This document shows, piece after piece, positions 29,401 to 39,095 of a DNA stretch of 64,000 nt. Each line of letters begins with the position of its first letter. Positions within the stretch are counted from its first letter, which is position 1. The notes below the pieces were generated by a model. It was not told the DNA's origin and did not search any database. It saw nothing but the letters and a program-made list of their open reading frames with translations. A program made the position numbers and the translations under genes. This DNA comes from Lewinellaceae bacterium (GTDB taxonomy: Bacteria; Bacteroidota; Bacteroidia; Chitinophagales; Saprospiraceae). The stretch lies in contig JACJYN010000013.1 of the NCBI GenBank assembly GCA_020636095.1, forward strand, positions 68,970-132,969, in the 5' to 3' direction.

Positions 29401-30985
29401 ATGATAAAAATACTTTTTCTTACTGCTGATCCTATTAATGAAGTTAGATTGTTGCTTACAGAAGAGCATGATAGAATTAAGGAGGAGTTATTTAGAGCTC
29501 AAAGCTCAGGGTTCATTATGGAGGCAAGGATGGCGACTCGCCCATCTGATATGATAAGAGCTATTCATGATATTAACCCTGATATCGTTCATTTTTCTGG
29601 GCACGGAACCACCAAGGGCGAATTATGCTTCTAAACAACAATAACGAATCAGAACCTATACCACCTGATGCACTGGCAACTCTTTTTAAGTTGATCTCAG
29701 ATAGAGTCGAATGTGTTGTCCTTAATGCTTGTTATGCTGATTCACAAGCAAAAATCATTGCACAATATATTGATTATGTGATCGGAATGAAAAATAGGAT
29801 TTCAGACGATGCAGCAATACTTTTTCTGTTGGATTTTATAGAGCATTATGTGTTGGGAATTCTTATGATAAAGCCTTTGATTTTGGAAAGCTAGAAATAC
29901 AAATGAACAGTTTTTCTGAATCTGAAATCCCTAAGCTAATTAAAAAGGAGAAAAGTGTTGAAATTATTTCACTTTCACCGGGTGAGCCAGAATTCCCAGA
30001 CGGTGAGTTATCTGAAAAAATAAATGACATACTTGCAAAAATGGCAGTAGGGTTAAACTCTCACTATAAAACTGCACAGTTTGTAGGATCGTATCAAGTA
30101 TTTACTTGTAAAGAGGACAATACCGACTTAGCCTTTGTAGAACTTAAAGGTCTTGATAAGGATCCATTGGTAATCAAAGTTCTTGCAGAGAAAGTAAAAA
30201 GCTATTACCAGAGTTTAGATGATGCATGGAAATCAATTCTTTTACTTGAAAGATTCAATAGTCCTAAAGCTCTAGATTACATTACGCCTCTATTCGAAAT
30301 CAGCTTAACCGGAGCAGAAAAAAACAATAAAAAATATGACTGCTTTATAGAAAGGGTTTTTAGCTATTTAGGAAGATTCACAGATAGAGTATATAGAGAA
30401 AAAATAAAAAAAATATACTATGCTGGTTCCTTAACTTGCAACCTGACAAAAGCGAGGATCAAGTGTTTAGATAAAGCTATGGAATACAGTCAAATCGATG
30501 ACGTTAACATAATTGAACATTTAGCAAAAGTAGCGGATACCGATTCAGATTCAAAGGTGAAGATCAAGGCTTTAACATATTTAGGACAAACAAATTTTCA
30601 AAGTCAGGGTCTTCCAATCATGGATTGGCTTAAAGTCCGTGATATACAAATTAGATCGAATGTTTCTTCATCTCTTTTACCAAGAGTTGCTCATTTGGTA
30701 AATTACAAGGAACTCAATGAGCTTTTTACTTTGGAGTCAAATAATCCTATTAAAGTAAACCTTTGGAAGGTACTATATCGCATTAACTCCAAATCTGCAA
30801 TAATGGCAATTAGGTCAATTTTTGCCACAAGCAATGATGTTGAACTTTTAAGAAGTTTTATTAATGTTTGTATACAAATGAGGATATCTGAAGTTAGCGA
30901 GCAGCTTGAAAAAATATTGAAAAAACAAAATTTCCCTGAATTGCATAGCTTGATAAATAAATATTTACAAGTGATAGAAAAATAG
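29401..30985 (+). pseudogene. CHAT caspase-like peptidase fused to a helical-repeat domain, two frameshifts
   Basis: The start is taken at the ATG at 29401 (MIKILFLTADPINEVRLLL). The CHAT domain (residues about 1-185) has the catalytic His in DIVHFSGHG and the catalytic Cys in VVLNACYADSQA, and ends with the family signature (VGFYRALCVGNSYDKAFDFG) in a third frame. One-base shifts lie near 29628 and 29830. The C-terminal 340 residues (29903-30985) form alternating amphipathic helices (ILLLERFNSPKALDYITPLF, KVKIKALTYLGQTNFQSQG) like HEAT/PBS-lyase repeats. CHAT peptidases are known executioners in bacterial defence. The partner sensor is not obvious. Confidence 0.75.
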
Positions 30986-31258
30986 ACCATTCTGATCTTC
31001 CGAATGCAAATGCATATCCATTATTTTGAGATTTCGGGACCGTTTTTTAATGCTTCGCAATTTGCTAAGTTCTCCCCTCCGATAAATGTGAAAACCCCGG
31101 ACAAAACTCTCTGCTCTAGCCCCAGTTTATAGCGGAAAACTCTGTAAAATCCAATCCAGATTCTTTCGCTTTTAACAGGCAAAACGGAACGAATCGTAAA
31201 TATACGATCAAATATTGATCATTGCATCAAAGGAGGGGAGCAATTCCCCCCCTGGCTT

Positions 31259-31624
31259 CTATGCCGCTTTCTCGCTTTTCTTAACCAAAGGTGCCTGTTC
31301 CGCCTTATGGGCTATCACCCTGGCTTCCTTTTTGGTAATAACCTTGCCTTCATCCTGAACCTTGAACTCACGGTAGGATAGAGAACCGGTTATTTCGAGC
31401 CTTGTGCCTTTCTTGAAGGCTTTAAGCTGTTCGATCAGTTTCGGATTAAAGGCAATTACATCGTGCCAGAGGGTTTCCTTGTCCTTCCACTCGCCTGATT
31501 CCTTTTCCTTATAGGAATCTGTAGTTGCCAGTGAAAAGGCCGCAAAAGGTTTTCCGTTATTGTCGATGATTTTGACCTTTGAGCCGGTATTGCCGGTAAG
31601 TTTGATTGTGTTGTTTATAGCCAT
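31259..31624 (-). CDS. ssb: Single-stranded DNA-binding protein
   Basis: This is 121 residues with the OB-fold pattern IKLTGNTGSKVKII, FAAFSLATTDSY, TLWHDVIAFNPKLIEQLKAF, GTRLEITGSLSYREF. The C-terminus lacks the acidic DDDLPF tip of chromosomal SSB and instead ends basic (KKSEKAA), as in plasmid or phage SSBs that do not recruit the host replisome by that tip. An AGGAG lies 6 nt upstream. A GGGT(T/A)TAAA...TTTATACCC hairpin precedes it, similar to the final hairpin of the structured leaders. It supports plasmid replication and transfer. Confidence 0.9.
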   Translation of the reverse strand: MAINNTIKLTGNTGSKVKIIDNNGKPFAAFSLATTDSYKEKESGEWKDKETLWHDVIAFNPKLIEQLKAFKKGTRLEITGSLSYREFKVQDEGKVITKKEARVIAHKAEQAPLVKKSEKAA

Positions 31625-32020
31625 TTTGATTCTCCTGTTAGGGTTTATAAAAATTTATACCCGTTCCAAAAGCATTTCAAGGAAGAAATCCGCAAAGAGC
31701 AAAAAACGGAAGGCTTCCTGCGGAAAGCCGTTTTTTCTATTGCGGGTTTATGAGGAATGCTAAGCAAGGAGGGGATTTTTAAAGCCTTATGGAGGGAAAA
31801 AGGCAAGGTGACACAGGGCTAGGATTGGCAATCAAAGGCGCATTAGGTATTCGAGATACAGGTAATAATAATAGCAGCGAAGCCTTTAGCAGTAGCTACT
31901 GATTTACGGAAATCAGTGCTTACTGAAAACCTGAAGGACAGCAACCCAGCTATTTTCCATCAATTTTTTCTCAATACCGAAACTATATTCTAATTTGGCG
32001 GCGATATACCAAATAGGTTT
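31625..32020. other. Intergenic stretch with TACTGA motifs
   Basis: No gene is seen. At 31880-31925 there is a block AAGCCTTTAGCAGTA...TACTGAT, then AAATCAG, then TTACTG, closely resembling 9813-9855. The AT-rich end is the likely promoter region of the toxin-like gene. Confidence 0.35.
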
Positions 32021-32109
32021 ATGGTTCATACTCCCAATACCGATTATTCCAAAAAAGAGGAAGTGCTACTCCATCCAATCCTGGAGGAGGTAGCCCATAC
32101 TTTTTTATC

Positions 32110-32598
32110 TTGTTACTCCTGCTGTCTCTTTTAGCCATCGGAGTAGTGGCGGGGCATAAAATCCTGGTAAGGAAGGAAAAAGAAAAGTCGCCAATAGTTA
32201 TCGATGAGGACGGAAATGCAAGGCTCTCACCCGAGCGGCAGGCAAAACTTGAAAAGGAGCTGGAGGAGATCGACAGTGCCGTGCAATATGTTTTATATGC
32301 TACTGTTGACGGATATTATCCCTGTTATACTTGCCCGGATGGTTCTCCTACCATATTTTTGTATGAAAATGAGGTGTGGCGCTACGGCGTCACGCGCAAA
32401 GGGGAGAAAGGCCGTTATCCTGGCGGCGATTATGGAGCCGAGAACGTCAGGTTTATAGAACAGTTTGAGGGCACCTATAGCGAATGCCTTAAGATGGAAA
32501 AGATAAAGATTTATAATTATCCGTTACTGCCGGAGGCGAGAAGAAGAAAGTTGCAATTATTCAGGTTCCCGGCAACAAAAATGATAGTTAAAAGCTGA
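32110..32598 (+). CDS. Membrane-anchored protein with a possible nuclease-toxin C-terminal domain
   Basis: This is 162 residues as listed. A likelier start is the ATG at 32021, but an A6G run near 32050 would need a one-base correction to join it (MVHTPNTDYSKK...). A single TM segment (LLLLSLLAIGVVAG) is followed by a linker and a compact C-terminal domain: YVLYATVDGYYPCY, ENEVWRYGVTRKGEKGRYPG, FEGTYSECLKMEKIKIYNYP. That domain resembles toxin tips of Bacteroidota polymorphic toxins ('geVwKyGeT.n..RY...E..k'), possibly GIY-YIG-like; this is from memory and unproven. Its stop overlaps the ATG of the next gene. Confidence 0.45.
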   Translation: MLLLLSLLAIGVVAGHKILVRKEKEKSPIVIDEDGNARLSPERQAKLEKELEEIDSAVQYVLYATVDGYYPCYTCPDGSPTIFLYENEVWRYGVTRKGEKGRYPGGDYGAENVRFIEQFEGTYSECLKMEKIKIYNYPLLPEARRRKLQLFRFPATKMIVKS

Positions 32599-33039
32599 TG
32601 AAACTTATTCCTAACGACAGACAGATATATGTATCTGCAAGGCTTTGGCATGAAATAGACTCAAAGGTGAGGTTGGCCCCTTTCATCTATGCACTTCATG
32701 ATGGGATAGACCTTACTAAATATGGTGATACTTAAAGAAATTCTATTTTACTTTTCTTATCCTCCTACTTGAGAGAACACTTTTTCCACCGGGAACCTAT
32801 TTTGACAAAGAAAAGAGGTCGGCAGAAATAGCTGTTAAGATTGATTATGATAAGGTACTCCACAGTTCAAAAGAAGAAATTATCAAAATGATGGAGGATG
32901 CCTATCTGGAGGGCATTGACCTTATAAGCACCCTCTACCTCTCCCAGGTGAGTTTGATGTTGCTGCCTTTAGGAAAGATGTAGAAACTATTTTTGCTGTG
33001 GATAAATGGTATGAACTGGCTATGGAGCCTAGCCATTAA
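32598..33039 (+). pseudogene. First of two tandem paralogues (candidate immunity gene), frameshifted
   Basis: MKLIPNDRQIYVSARLWHEI starts on the A of the previous stop codon (TGATG). After a lost base near 32735 it continues KKFYFTFLILLLERTLF, IAVKIDYDKVLHSSKEEIIK and, after another near 32940, VDKWYELAMEPSH. Every part aligns with the intact next gene at 33045. Two adjacent paralogues behind a toxin-like gene is a common arrangement for immunity genes; this role is inferred. Confidence 0.5.
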
Positions 33040-33044
33040 AGGTT

Positions 33045-33479
33045 ATGAGAGAGATTCCGGAAGACCGGCAGATTTATATTTCGGGCAGGCTTTGGCATGA
33101 AGTATATCCAAAGGTTAACCTTACTCCTTTTATTTATGTCCTGGATGATGAGATCGGCCTCAGCAAATATGGCAAAGGGCTGAAGAAGTTCTATTTTACC
33201 TTCATTGTCGTTAAGCCCCATGATGAGATAAATGTCCCTTATGCCCGGTTTGATAAGGAGGAAACGGCTGCTGATATTGCGGTAGGTATTTCGTATGACC
33301 TTGTTGAATGTGCTTCGAAGGAGGAAACCATCGAATTGATGGAAAAGGCCTATCTCGAAGGGGTCGAGAAGTTGGGTGAACTGCCTATAAAGGGGTTTGA
33401 TGTGGACAGCTTGAAAGAAGATGTGGTGGAGGTTTTTTCTCGGGATGGGTGGTATGAAAGGGTTGAGTTGAAGGCTTGA
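33045..33479 (+). CDS. Second tandem paralogue (candidate immunity protein)
   Basis: This is an intact 144-residue soluble acidic protein: MREIPEDRQIYISGRLWHEV, LKKFYFTFIVVKPHDEINVP, AVGISYDLVECASKEETIEL. It starts 5 bp after the stop of its paralogue, with which it shares roughly half its residues by eye, including DRQIY, RLWHE, PFIY and KKFYFTF. Duplication with one copy decaying is typical of immunity genes under diversifying selection. The family is not known to me. Confidence 0.5.
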   Translation: MREIPEDRQIYISGRLWHEVYPKVNLTPFIYVLDDEIGLSKYGKGLKKFYFTFIVVKPHDEINVPYARFDKEETAADIAVGISYDLVECASKEETIELMEKAYLEGVEKLGELPIKGFDVDSLKEDVVEVFSRDGWYERVELKA

Positions 33480-33666
33480 GGGATTGGCAAAGAGTTTAGT
33501 AATTGTAACTTTTGGCTAACTAAAAGGACATTAAATTCCAGAGTGAGAAAGTTGTCATTTTACCTTTCAAATAAGTCTTTGTAGGCTATTCTGTATCCCT
33601 CCCTGCTTCATCTGTACTGTCTTAGAGTTCCAAATCACCGGTGTTTGTATATTACTTAGGTAATGG

Positions 33667-35223
33667 GTAACCATTCAGCCGCATTGGCACATTCCCCAGA
33701 CTAATTTCCAGATAAACTCATCCGCCTTGGGGCTGAAGAGCTGCTTGAGCGCCTCGAAAGCAGAGTAGCCCTGCTTTTTAGCGGTAGAGAGAAAAGCCCT
33801 GATGCGCAAGAAACGATTACCGGTTTCCAAGCTGTGGAAAAAGCCTGATATTTTCATTTTAACCTTGAGCATACGGATATCTCGTTCTTTACCCTGTTGT
33901 TGTCAAAGGGCACTCTAAAGTCATACATAAAGCGGAGTACCTCATCGGCATAATCCCGAAGGGCGGTAAGGAGGTTGTGGGTTTTGCTTTGTTTGGGCGG
34001 TACTTTTTGCTGCCAGGCAGCTTCTCCACCGCAGGATGAAGTTTTAGCCCTACTTTAACCCAATTCATATAGCGCTGCCGGTATTGGGCGCAATGGCTGG
34101 CGGAAAAAGCCGTTTTCCTTGTAATTTCAGCCCGTTTTACCGCTTTATTGATGTTTTTGAGCAGTTGCTGGAGTTCGCACGCCCAGTAGTCGTTGTTTTG
34201 TTCAATAACCGCCTCCAAGTCGCGCAGTAGGTGGGCATTGCATAAGCCGTGCTCACAATTGTAGCCAAAGTAGTTGGCGTAACGGTCATGGATAGCTATG
34301 CCTTTGAACTCCGGCAATATGCCCATCTCGTCCATGGTGGCATAGTCCCGCTTGCCGAGATAAAAAAAGGTATGCTTGCTTGCGCTGGCTACATGGGCGT
34401 ATGCTTGCCGGTTTGCGCGCGCACGGTTGTCTCGTCGAAACCTGCTACTTCCTCTTGTTGTAGGCATTTGACTACTTGTTCAACGAAGCACTCCAGCCCT
34501 GCGGAGGCTTGCGAAAGCATATTGTCCAGCGTGCCTTGGCTAACAGGCTGGTACAATAAATCGGACAACAACTCTGCCGTACGCTCATAGGGTATCAGCT
34601 GATAAGCCATGCAATAGCTTGCCATTGAGCGCAGGTTGGGCCCGTACACCGCATTATTCGTAGCTTCGGCTGGGAAGCTCGATTGCGTGCGCTCTCCACA
34701 GCATGGGCAGCAGGCGTAGTGTGCGCGGTGTTCGGTAACTGCTATCTTTATCGGCGGAATATCAAATACTTGCCGGCGCTCATAGCCCGAGCTTGGCTGC
34801 TTGGATATACCAGCGCCACAGCCGGAACATGCCGCAGGGTAATGGTTTTCTATCTTTGCCTCCTCGCTCGGCACCATTTTCAATGTGCTGCCCTTGTGGT
34901 ACCAGGCTGTCCGCCAGGCTTCCTGCCTTTCTTGCTGCCTTTGCCGGCGCGAGGGCTTCTTCACTAATCGCTGCTCGGCGGTACCGGGAGCTGTTGCGGC
35001 TGTTTTGGTTGAGCTGGGCTTCCAGTTCTCTAATACGCTGTTCCAGGCTTTCAATAACTTCGTCGCGCTGGGCAATCGCTTGTTGCTGCACTGTAAACAC
35101 TGCTCGCACTGCCTCCCGCACCTCAGGCGGCAGATAGGTAAGAAGTTTGTTTAAGGCAGCTTGTTCCATGCCCGCAGTTTAACGCTTTTTTTCGATATTT
35201 GAAATACCCGGCTGAATGTTTAC
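33667..35223 (-). mobile_element. IS66-family element, copy 2
   Basis: The ends are GTAACCATTCAGCCG and CGGCTGAATGTTTAC, flanked by the 8-bp duplication GGTAATGG (33659-33666 and 35224-35231). It shares nearly all its single-base differences from copy 3 with copy 1, so copies 1 and 2 are sisters. Confidence 0.93.
33675..35169 (-). pseudogene. IS66 transposase, frameshifted copy 2
   Basis: It is collinear with the intact copy at 35864-37351, and the same motifs are seen in pieces at 34780-35169, 34389-35075, 33889-34467 and 33675-33872. The breaks coincide with positions where copy 3 carries GGCC (near 33887, 34000, 34055, 34128, 34412, 34552, 34898, 34955 and 34980), and the replaced bases differ from those in copy 1. 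The gene as written is non-functional. Confidence 0.9.
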
Positions 35224-35855
35224 GGTAATGGAATGATACCATATGACCTACATACATCGTTGCAGGTCATTTAGAATGTATAGATGGAGATGGTAACAAT
35301 TTTAATCTAAAATCGTATTTATATAATCATGCTATGAAATACTTTTTTTGAAAAAATGCTTGTTTAAATTAAAGGAGAAGATGAAATGGTTTAAAAGAAA
35401 TTTTCATTTTAATATTACAATATTTGATGTTGTTAGTATTGCTTTGTTCTCAGTTCTATTAATTATTTTATTGTGTAGGGGGCATTTAAAAATAAAGAGC
35501 GATTATTTGCAGCTTTTATCCAATCTATTCAGTTTCTCAGGAGTTTTTGCAGGGATTTTAGTAGACATGATGCGACGGTGAGAATCAACGAGTTATGAAA
35601 AAATTCCATAATCCAGCACAGGAAGCGAGTATTTTATCATAAAGATCGAAGTCGTGAATTCTGCAAACAGTACTGAGAATATCATATCTCTTCATTCCGC
35701 CAATGCTGTGTTCTACAAATATCCGCTCACGTGCTAATTCTCGATTTTTCAATTTCTCTGTTTCGGTTAATTCTCCCCCTTTTGGTTTCTTTTTTGGGAG
35801 GAATAGAACGGCTCCGGGATAATCAGTAAAAAAGCCTTGATACCCTAAATCAACC

Positions 35856-37405
35856 GTAACCATTCAGCCGCATTGGCACATTCCCCAGACTAATTTCCAG
35901 ATAAACTCATCCGCCTTGGGGCTGAAGAGCTGCTTGAGCGCCTCGAAAGCAGAGTAGCCCTGCTTTTTAGCGGTGGAGAGAAAAGCCCTGATACGCAAGA
36001 AGCGATTACCAGTTTCCAAGGTGTGGAAAAAGCCTGATATTTTCATTTTCACCTTGAGCATGCGGATATCCCGTTCGGCCCTGTTGTTGTCAAAGGGTAC
36101 TCTAAAGTCATACATAAAGCGGAGTACCTCATCGGCATAATCCTGAAGGGCGGTGAGGAGGTTGTGGTTTTTGCTTTGTTTGGGCGGCCCTTTGCTGCCA
36201 GGCAGCTTCTCCACCGCAGGATGAAGTTTTAGCCCGGCCTTAACCCAATTCATATAGCGCTGCCGGTATTGGGCGCAATGGCTGGCGGAAAAAGCAGTTT
36301 TCCCTTGGGCCTTAGCCCGTTTTACCGCTTTATTGATATTTTTGAGCAGTTGCTGGAGTTCGCACGCCCAGTAGTCGCTGCTTTGTTCAATAACCGCCTC
36401 CAAGTCGCGCAGTAGGTGGGCATTGCATAAGCCGTGCTCACAATTGTAGCCAAAGTAGTTGGCGTAACGGTCATGGATAGCTATGCCTTTGAACTCCGGC
36501 AAGATGCCCATCTCGTCCATGGTAGCATAGCCCCGGTTGCCGAGATAAAAAAAGGTATGCTTGCTTGCGCTGGCTACATGGGCGTATGCTTGCCGGCCTT
36601 GCGCGCGCACGGTTGTCTCGTCGAAGCCTGCTACTTCCTCTTGTTGTAGGCATTTGATTACTTGTTCAACGAAGCACTCCAGCCCTGCGGAGGCTTGTGA
36701 AAGCATATTGTCCAGTGTGCCTTGGCTAACAGGCTGGCCCAATAAATCGGACAACAACTCTGCCGTACGCTCATAGGGTATCAGCTGATAAGCCATGCAA
36801 TAGCTTGCCATTGAGCGCAGGTTGGGCCCGTACACCGCATTATTCGTAGCTTCGGCCGGGAAGCTCGATTGCGTGCGCTCTCCACAGCATGGGCAGCAGG
36901 CGTAGTGTGCGCGGTGTTCGGTAACTTCTATCTTGATCGGCGGAATATCAAATACTTGCCGGCGCTCATAGCCCAAGCTCGGCTGGCTGGATAGGCCAGC
37001 ACCGCAGCCAGAGCAGGACGGAGGGTAATGGTTTTCTATCTTTGCCTCTTCGCTCGGCACCATTTTCAATGTGCTGCCCTTGTGGCCCGGCTGTCCGCCA
37101 GGCTTCTTGCCTTTCTTGCCGCCTTTGCCTGTGCGAGGCTTCTTCGGGCCGTCGCTGCTCGGCGGGCGGGAACTGTTGCGGCTGTTTTGGTTGAGCTGGG
37201 CTTCCAGCTCTTTAATACGCTGTTCCAGGCTTTCAATAACTTCGTCGCGCTGGGCAATCGCTTGTTGCTGCACTGTAAACACTGCTCGCACTGCCTCCCG
37301 CACCTCAGGCGGCAGATAGGTAAGAAGTTTGTTTAGGGCAGCTTGTTCCATGCCCGCAGTTTAATGCTTTTTTTCGATATTTGAAATACCCGGCTGAATG
37401 TTTAC
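35856..37405 (-). mobile_element. IS66-family element, copy 3 (intact)
   Basis: This is 1550 bp, with GTAACCATTCAGCCG at the left and CGGCTGAATGTTTAC at the right, flanked by the 8-bp duplication AATCAACC (35848-35855 and 37406-37413). It is the youngest event here because it sits inside the IS5-like element. Confidence 0.95.
35864..37351 (-). CDS. tnpC: IS66-family transposase (ISBst12 type), intact
   Basis: This is 495 residues, full length for the subgroup that lacks TnpA and TnpB. The order is an N-terminal coiled coil (about 20-58), a linker RPPSSDGPKKPRTGKG, a zinc-binding region CSGCG...CCPCCGE (about 118-160), the first catalytic Asp in GFDETTVRA, the second in HDRYANYF and the Glu in NRAERDIRMLKVK. 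The last 60 residues (GNRFLRIRAFLSTAKKQG) are the IS66 C-terminal domain. It begins 54 bp inside the right end. It is the only intact transposase in the window and could mobilise copies 1 and 2 in trans. Confidence 0.95.
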   Translation of the reverse strand: MEQAALNKLLTYLPPEVREAVRAVFTVQQQAIAQRDEVIESLEQRIKELEAQLNQNSRNSSRPPSSDGPKKPRTGKGGKKGKKPGGQPGHKGSTLKMVPSEEAKIENHYPPSCSGCGAGLSSQPSLGYERRQVFDIPPIKIEVTEHRAHYACCPCCGERTQSSFPAEATNNAVYGPNLRSMASYCMAYQLIPYERTAELLSDLLGQPVSQGTLDNMLSQASAGLECFVEQVIKCLQQEEVAGFDETTVRAQGRQAYAHVASASKHTFFYLGNRGYATMDEMGILPEFKGIAIHDRYANYFGYNCEHGLCNAHLLRDLEAVIEQSSDYWACELQQLLKNINKAVKRAKAQGKTAFSASHCAQYRQRYMNWVKAGLKLHPAVEKLPGSKGPPKQSKNHNLLTALQDYADEVLRFMYDFRVPFDNNRAERDIRMLKVKMKISGFFHTLETGNRFLRIRAFLSTAKKQGYSAFEALKQLFSPKADEFIWKLVWGMCQCG

Positions 37406-39095
37406 AATCAACCCTTACTTTATAGCCATCAAACCAAGGTAATGCCGGGTCAAATTCTGATTTTAGTAGAGAATAATCATGAGTCCGTCCCACATAAGCA
37501 ACGCTAACGTACCAAATATACCGGTCTAATGTGCTGATTATCATTGATTTGACAGTGTGGCTTTTTTTCTTCCCACTGTACGCGTCCTTTGCCCTCTTGA
37601 TCTTGAGGCCGCTGAATGCGTTGCTCCGTTGCATCAATCAACAAAGTGTCTGACCGGGAAAATTGATATTCAAATTGGGCAGGCCATCAAATGACCTCAA
37701 AGGGAGAAAACCGTTTTGATCTAAAACATAGTGGAGAAGGTTAATTCCATTGACGAAATTCCGATGTGCATTAGCTTGGTCGAATTGATAAAGAAAGGCT
37801 GCATAATCAAATGTTATTCCCGATTTTAGCATGCATAATGTGTAAAAAATTAAATCAGAAATTGATTTAAATTTTGCGATTTTACCCTGTGGGTTAGCCA
37901 GCAAAACTTCGGCAAATGAGCCATCGTGCAGAATCTTATATGCTTCCTCGCATTCTTGGGTGATCCGCATAAAGCACTGCTCGTCAAGGCCTATCGTTGC
38001 TTGCCATCCTCTTGGTGTCTTGGGGCGGGTTTGGGGATTAAGCATTTTTGGCATACAATATACCAATGTTAACTACGTCGCATCAACTCTAGTAGCGTAT
38101 ACGATGGCTAAAATTTTCCAAATACGATCAGAAAGAGAACAAAGGAAAATTAAAATAATTGATTATTCAAATAAATTGACTGATTTTAGGAGGATTTGTC
38201 GGTTAATGTGCAGGTCGCAAATATGGAATAAAGATTTATATGCCTCCCTGATGAAAAATTATAAAAACCTTTATTATCATCACATATTTCTTCGCGATCA
38301 AGTTAGCAGAAATTCAGGAATTCAGGAATCGATAGATGAATTTTTTAAATTTGAAAACATTAATTCAGAAGGGGGAGCATATTTGTTTTTGGCACTAAAG
38401 ACATTTGCGCTAGATGATCATATGAGTTTTTTCGAGGCTATTAAGTTCTATCATAGTTATGACCTTGACATTGAATACCCTCAAGAGATACTTGATATAT
38501 GGGTAGAATCAAATTGTGCTAATACGCTCTGGTATTGGCTAGTAAATGAAGGGGGGATTTCTAACAAGACTTTTGAACTTAATAATTTAATAGATGTTGA
38601 TAGGCAAGAAATATTGATTTTGATAAACAAGATTAATTCTTCAAAGTATAAAGGAAAGAAGCTTAATAGGGAGTTATTAGGGGAATTAGGAACGGACTTC
38701 GATCAGTTTTATCTTCCTAATTTGAGAGAATTGACTTTTTTAAATAAGTTGCCATTCCCATTCACATTAAGATTTATATTGAATATTCTATTGATAATTA
38801 TTTTGACAGGAGTTTTGATCCCATTGTTTTTATCCTCCGTTAGATTGTTTGATACAATAGGTTATATCATATTATGCAACTTATGTGTTTTTGGAGTTGC
38901 ATTTTCTTTATTTGTTTTCTTACTTTTTTTTAAAAGGATTTTGGATAGAGAAATTTCATTCTAAATACTGCCTGCACTATATTGGTTAGTCAATGCGGGA
39001 TTCCGCATGCATTGCACTAATTGTTGAGTGAATGTCGCACTTGCAGGCGTACTTGTTCACTTCTCCATCAACTTCTATACTAAAACTCCGATTTA

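Larger units (their letters stand above)
35585..38066 (-). pseudogene. IS5-group transposase, interrupted and frameshifted
   Basis: The N-terminal helper domain is at 37638-38066 (KFKSISDLIFYTLCMLKSGI, FDYAAFLYQFDQANAHRNFV). A middle segment in another frame carries TLLIDATEQRIQRPQDQEGK with the first catalytic Asp. AYSGKKKSHTVKS, VSVAYVGRTHDYSLLK and, beyond IS66 copy 3, DLGYQGFF follow, with the C-terminal catalytic Glu region ERIFVEHSIGGMKRYDIL. Two compensating shifts (near 37665 and 37590) enclose the middle segment. The TSD bases AATCAACC of IS66 fall inside the DLGYQG codons. Confidence 0.8.
35565..38089 (-). mobile_element. IS5-like element, itself interrupted by IS66 copy 3
   Basis: Short inverted repeats TGATGCGACG (35568-35577) and CGTCGCATCA (38076-38085) sit between direct repeats TAGTAG (35559-35564 and 38090-38095). 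Without the inner IS66 and its duplication it is about 967 bp, a normal size for IS5-group elements. Removing it restores the host membrane-protein frame. Confidence 0.75.
35381..38964 (+). pseudogene. Membrane protein gene split by an IS5-like element
   Basis: The ATG at 35381 follows AAAGGAG. Codons to 35563 (MKWFKRNFHFNITIF...GVFAGILV) continue in frame after removal of the IS and one TAGTAG repeat at 38096 (AYTMAKIFQIRSEREQRKIK) and run to TAA at 38964. The restored protein is about 350 residues. Two N-terminal TM segments (VVSIALFSVLLIILL; LLSNLFSFSGVFAGILVAY) and two C-terminal ones (FILNILLIIILTGVLIPLFL; IILCNLCVFGVAFSLFVFLL) flank a soluble helical middle domain. It is AT-rich. Such proteins occur as membrane effectors of defence islands, but nothing here proves that. 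Confidence 0.6.
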
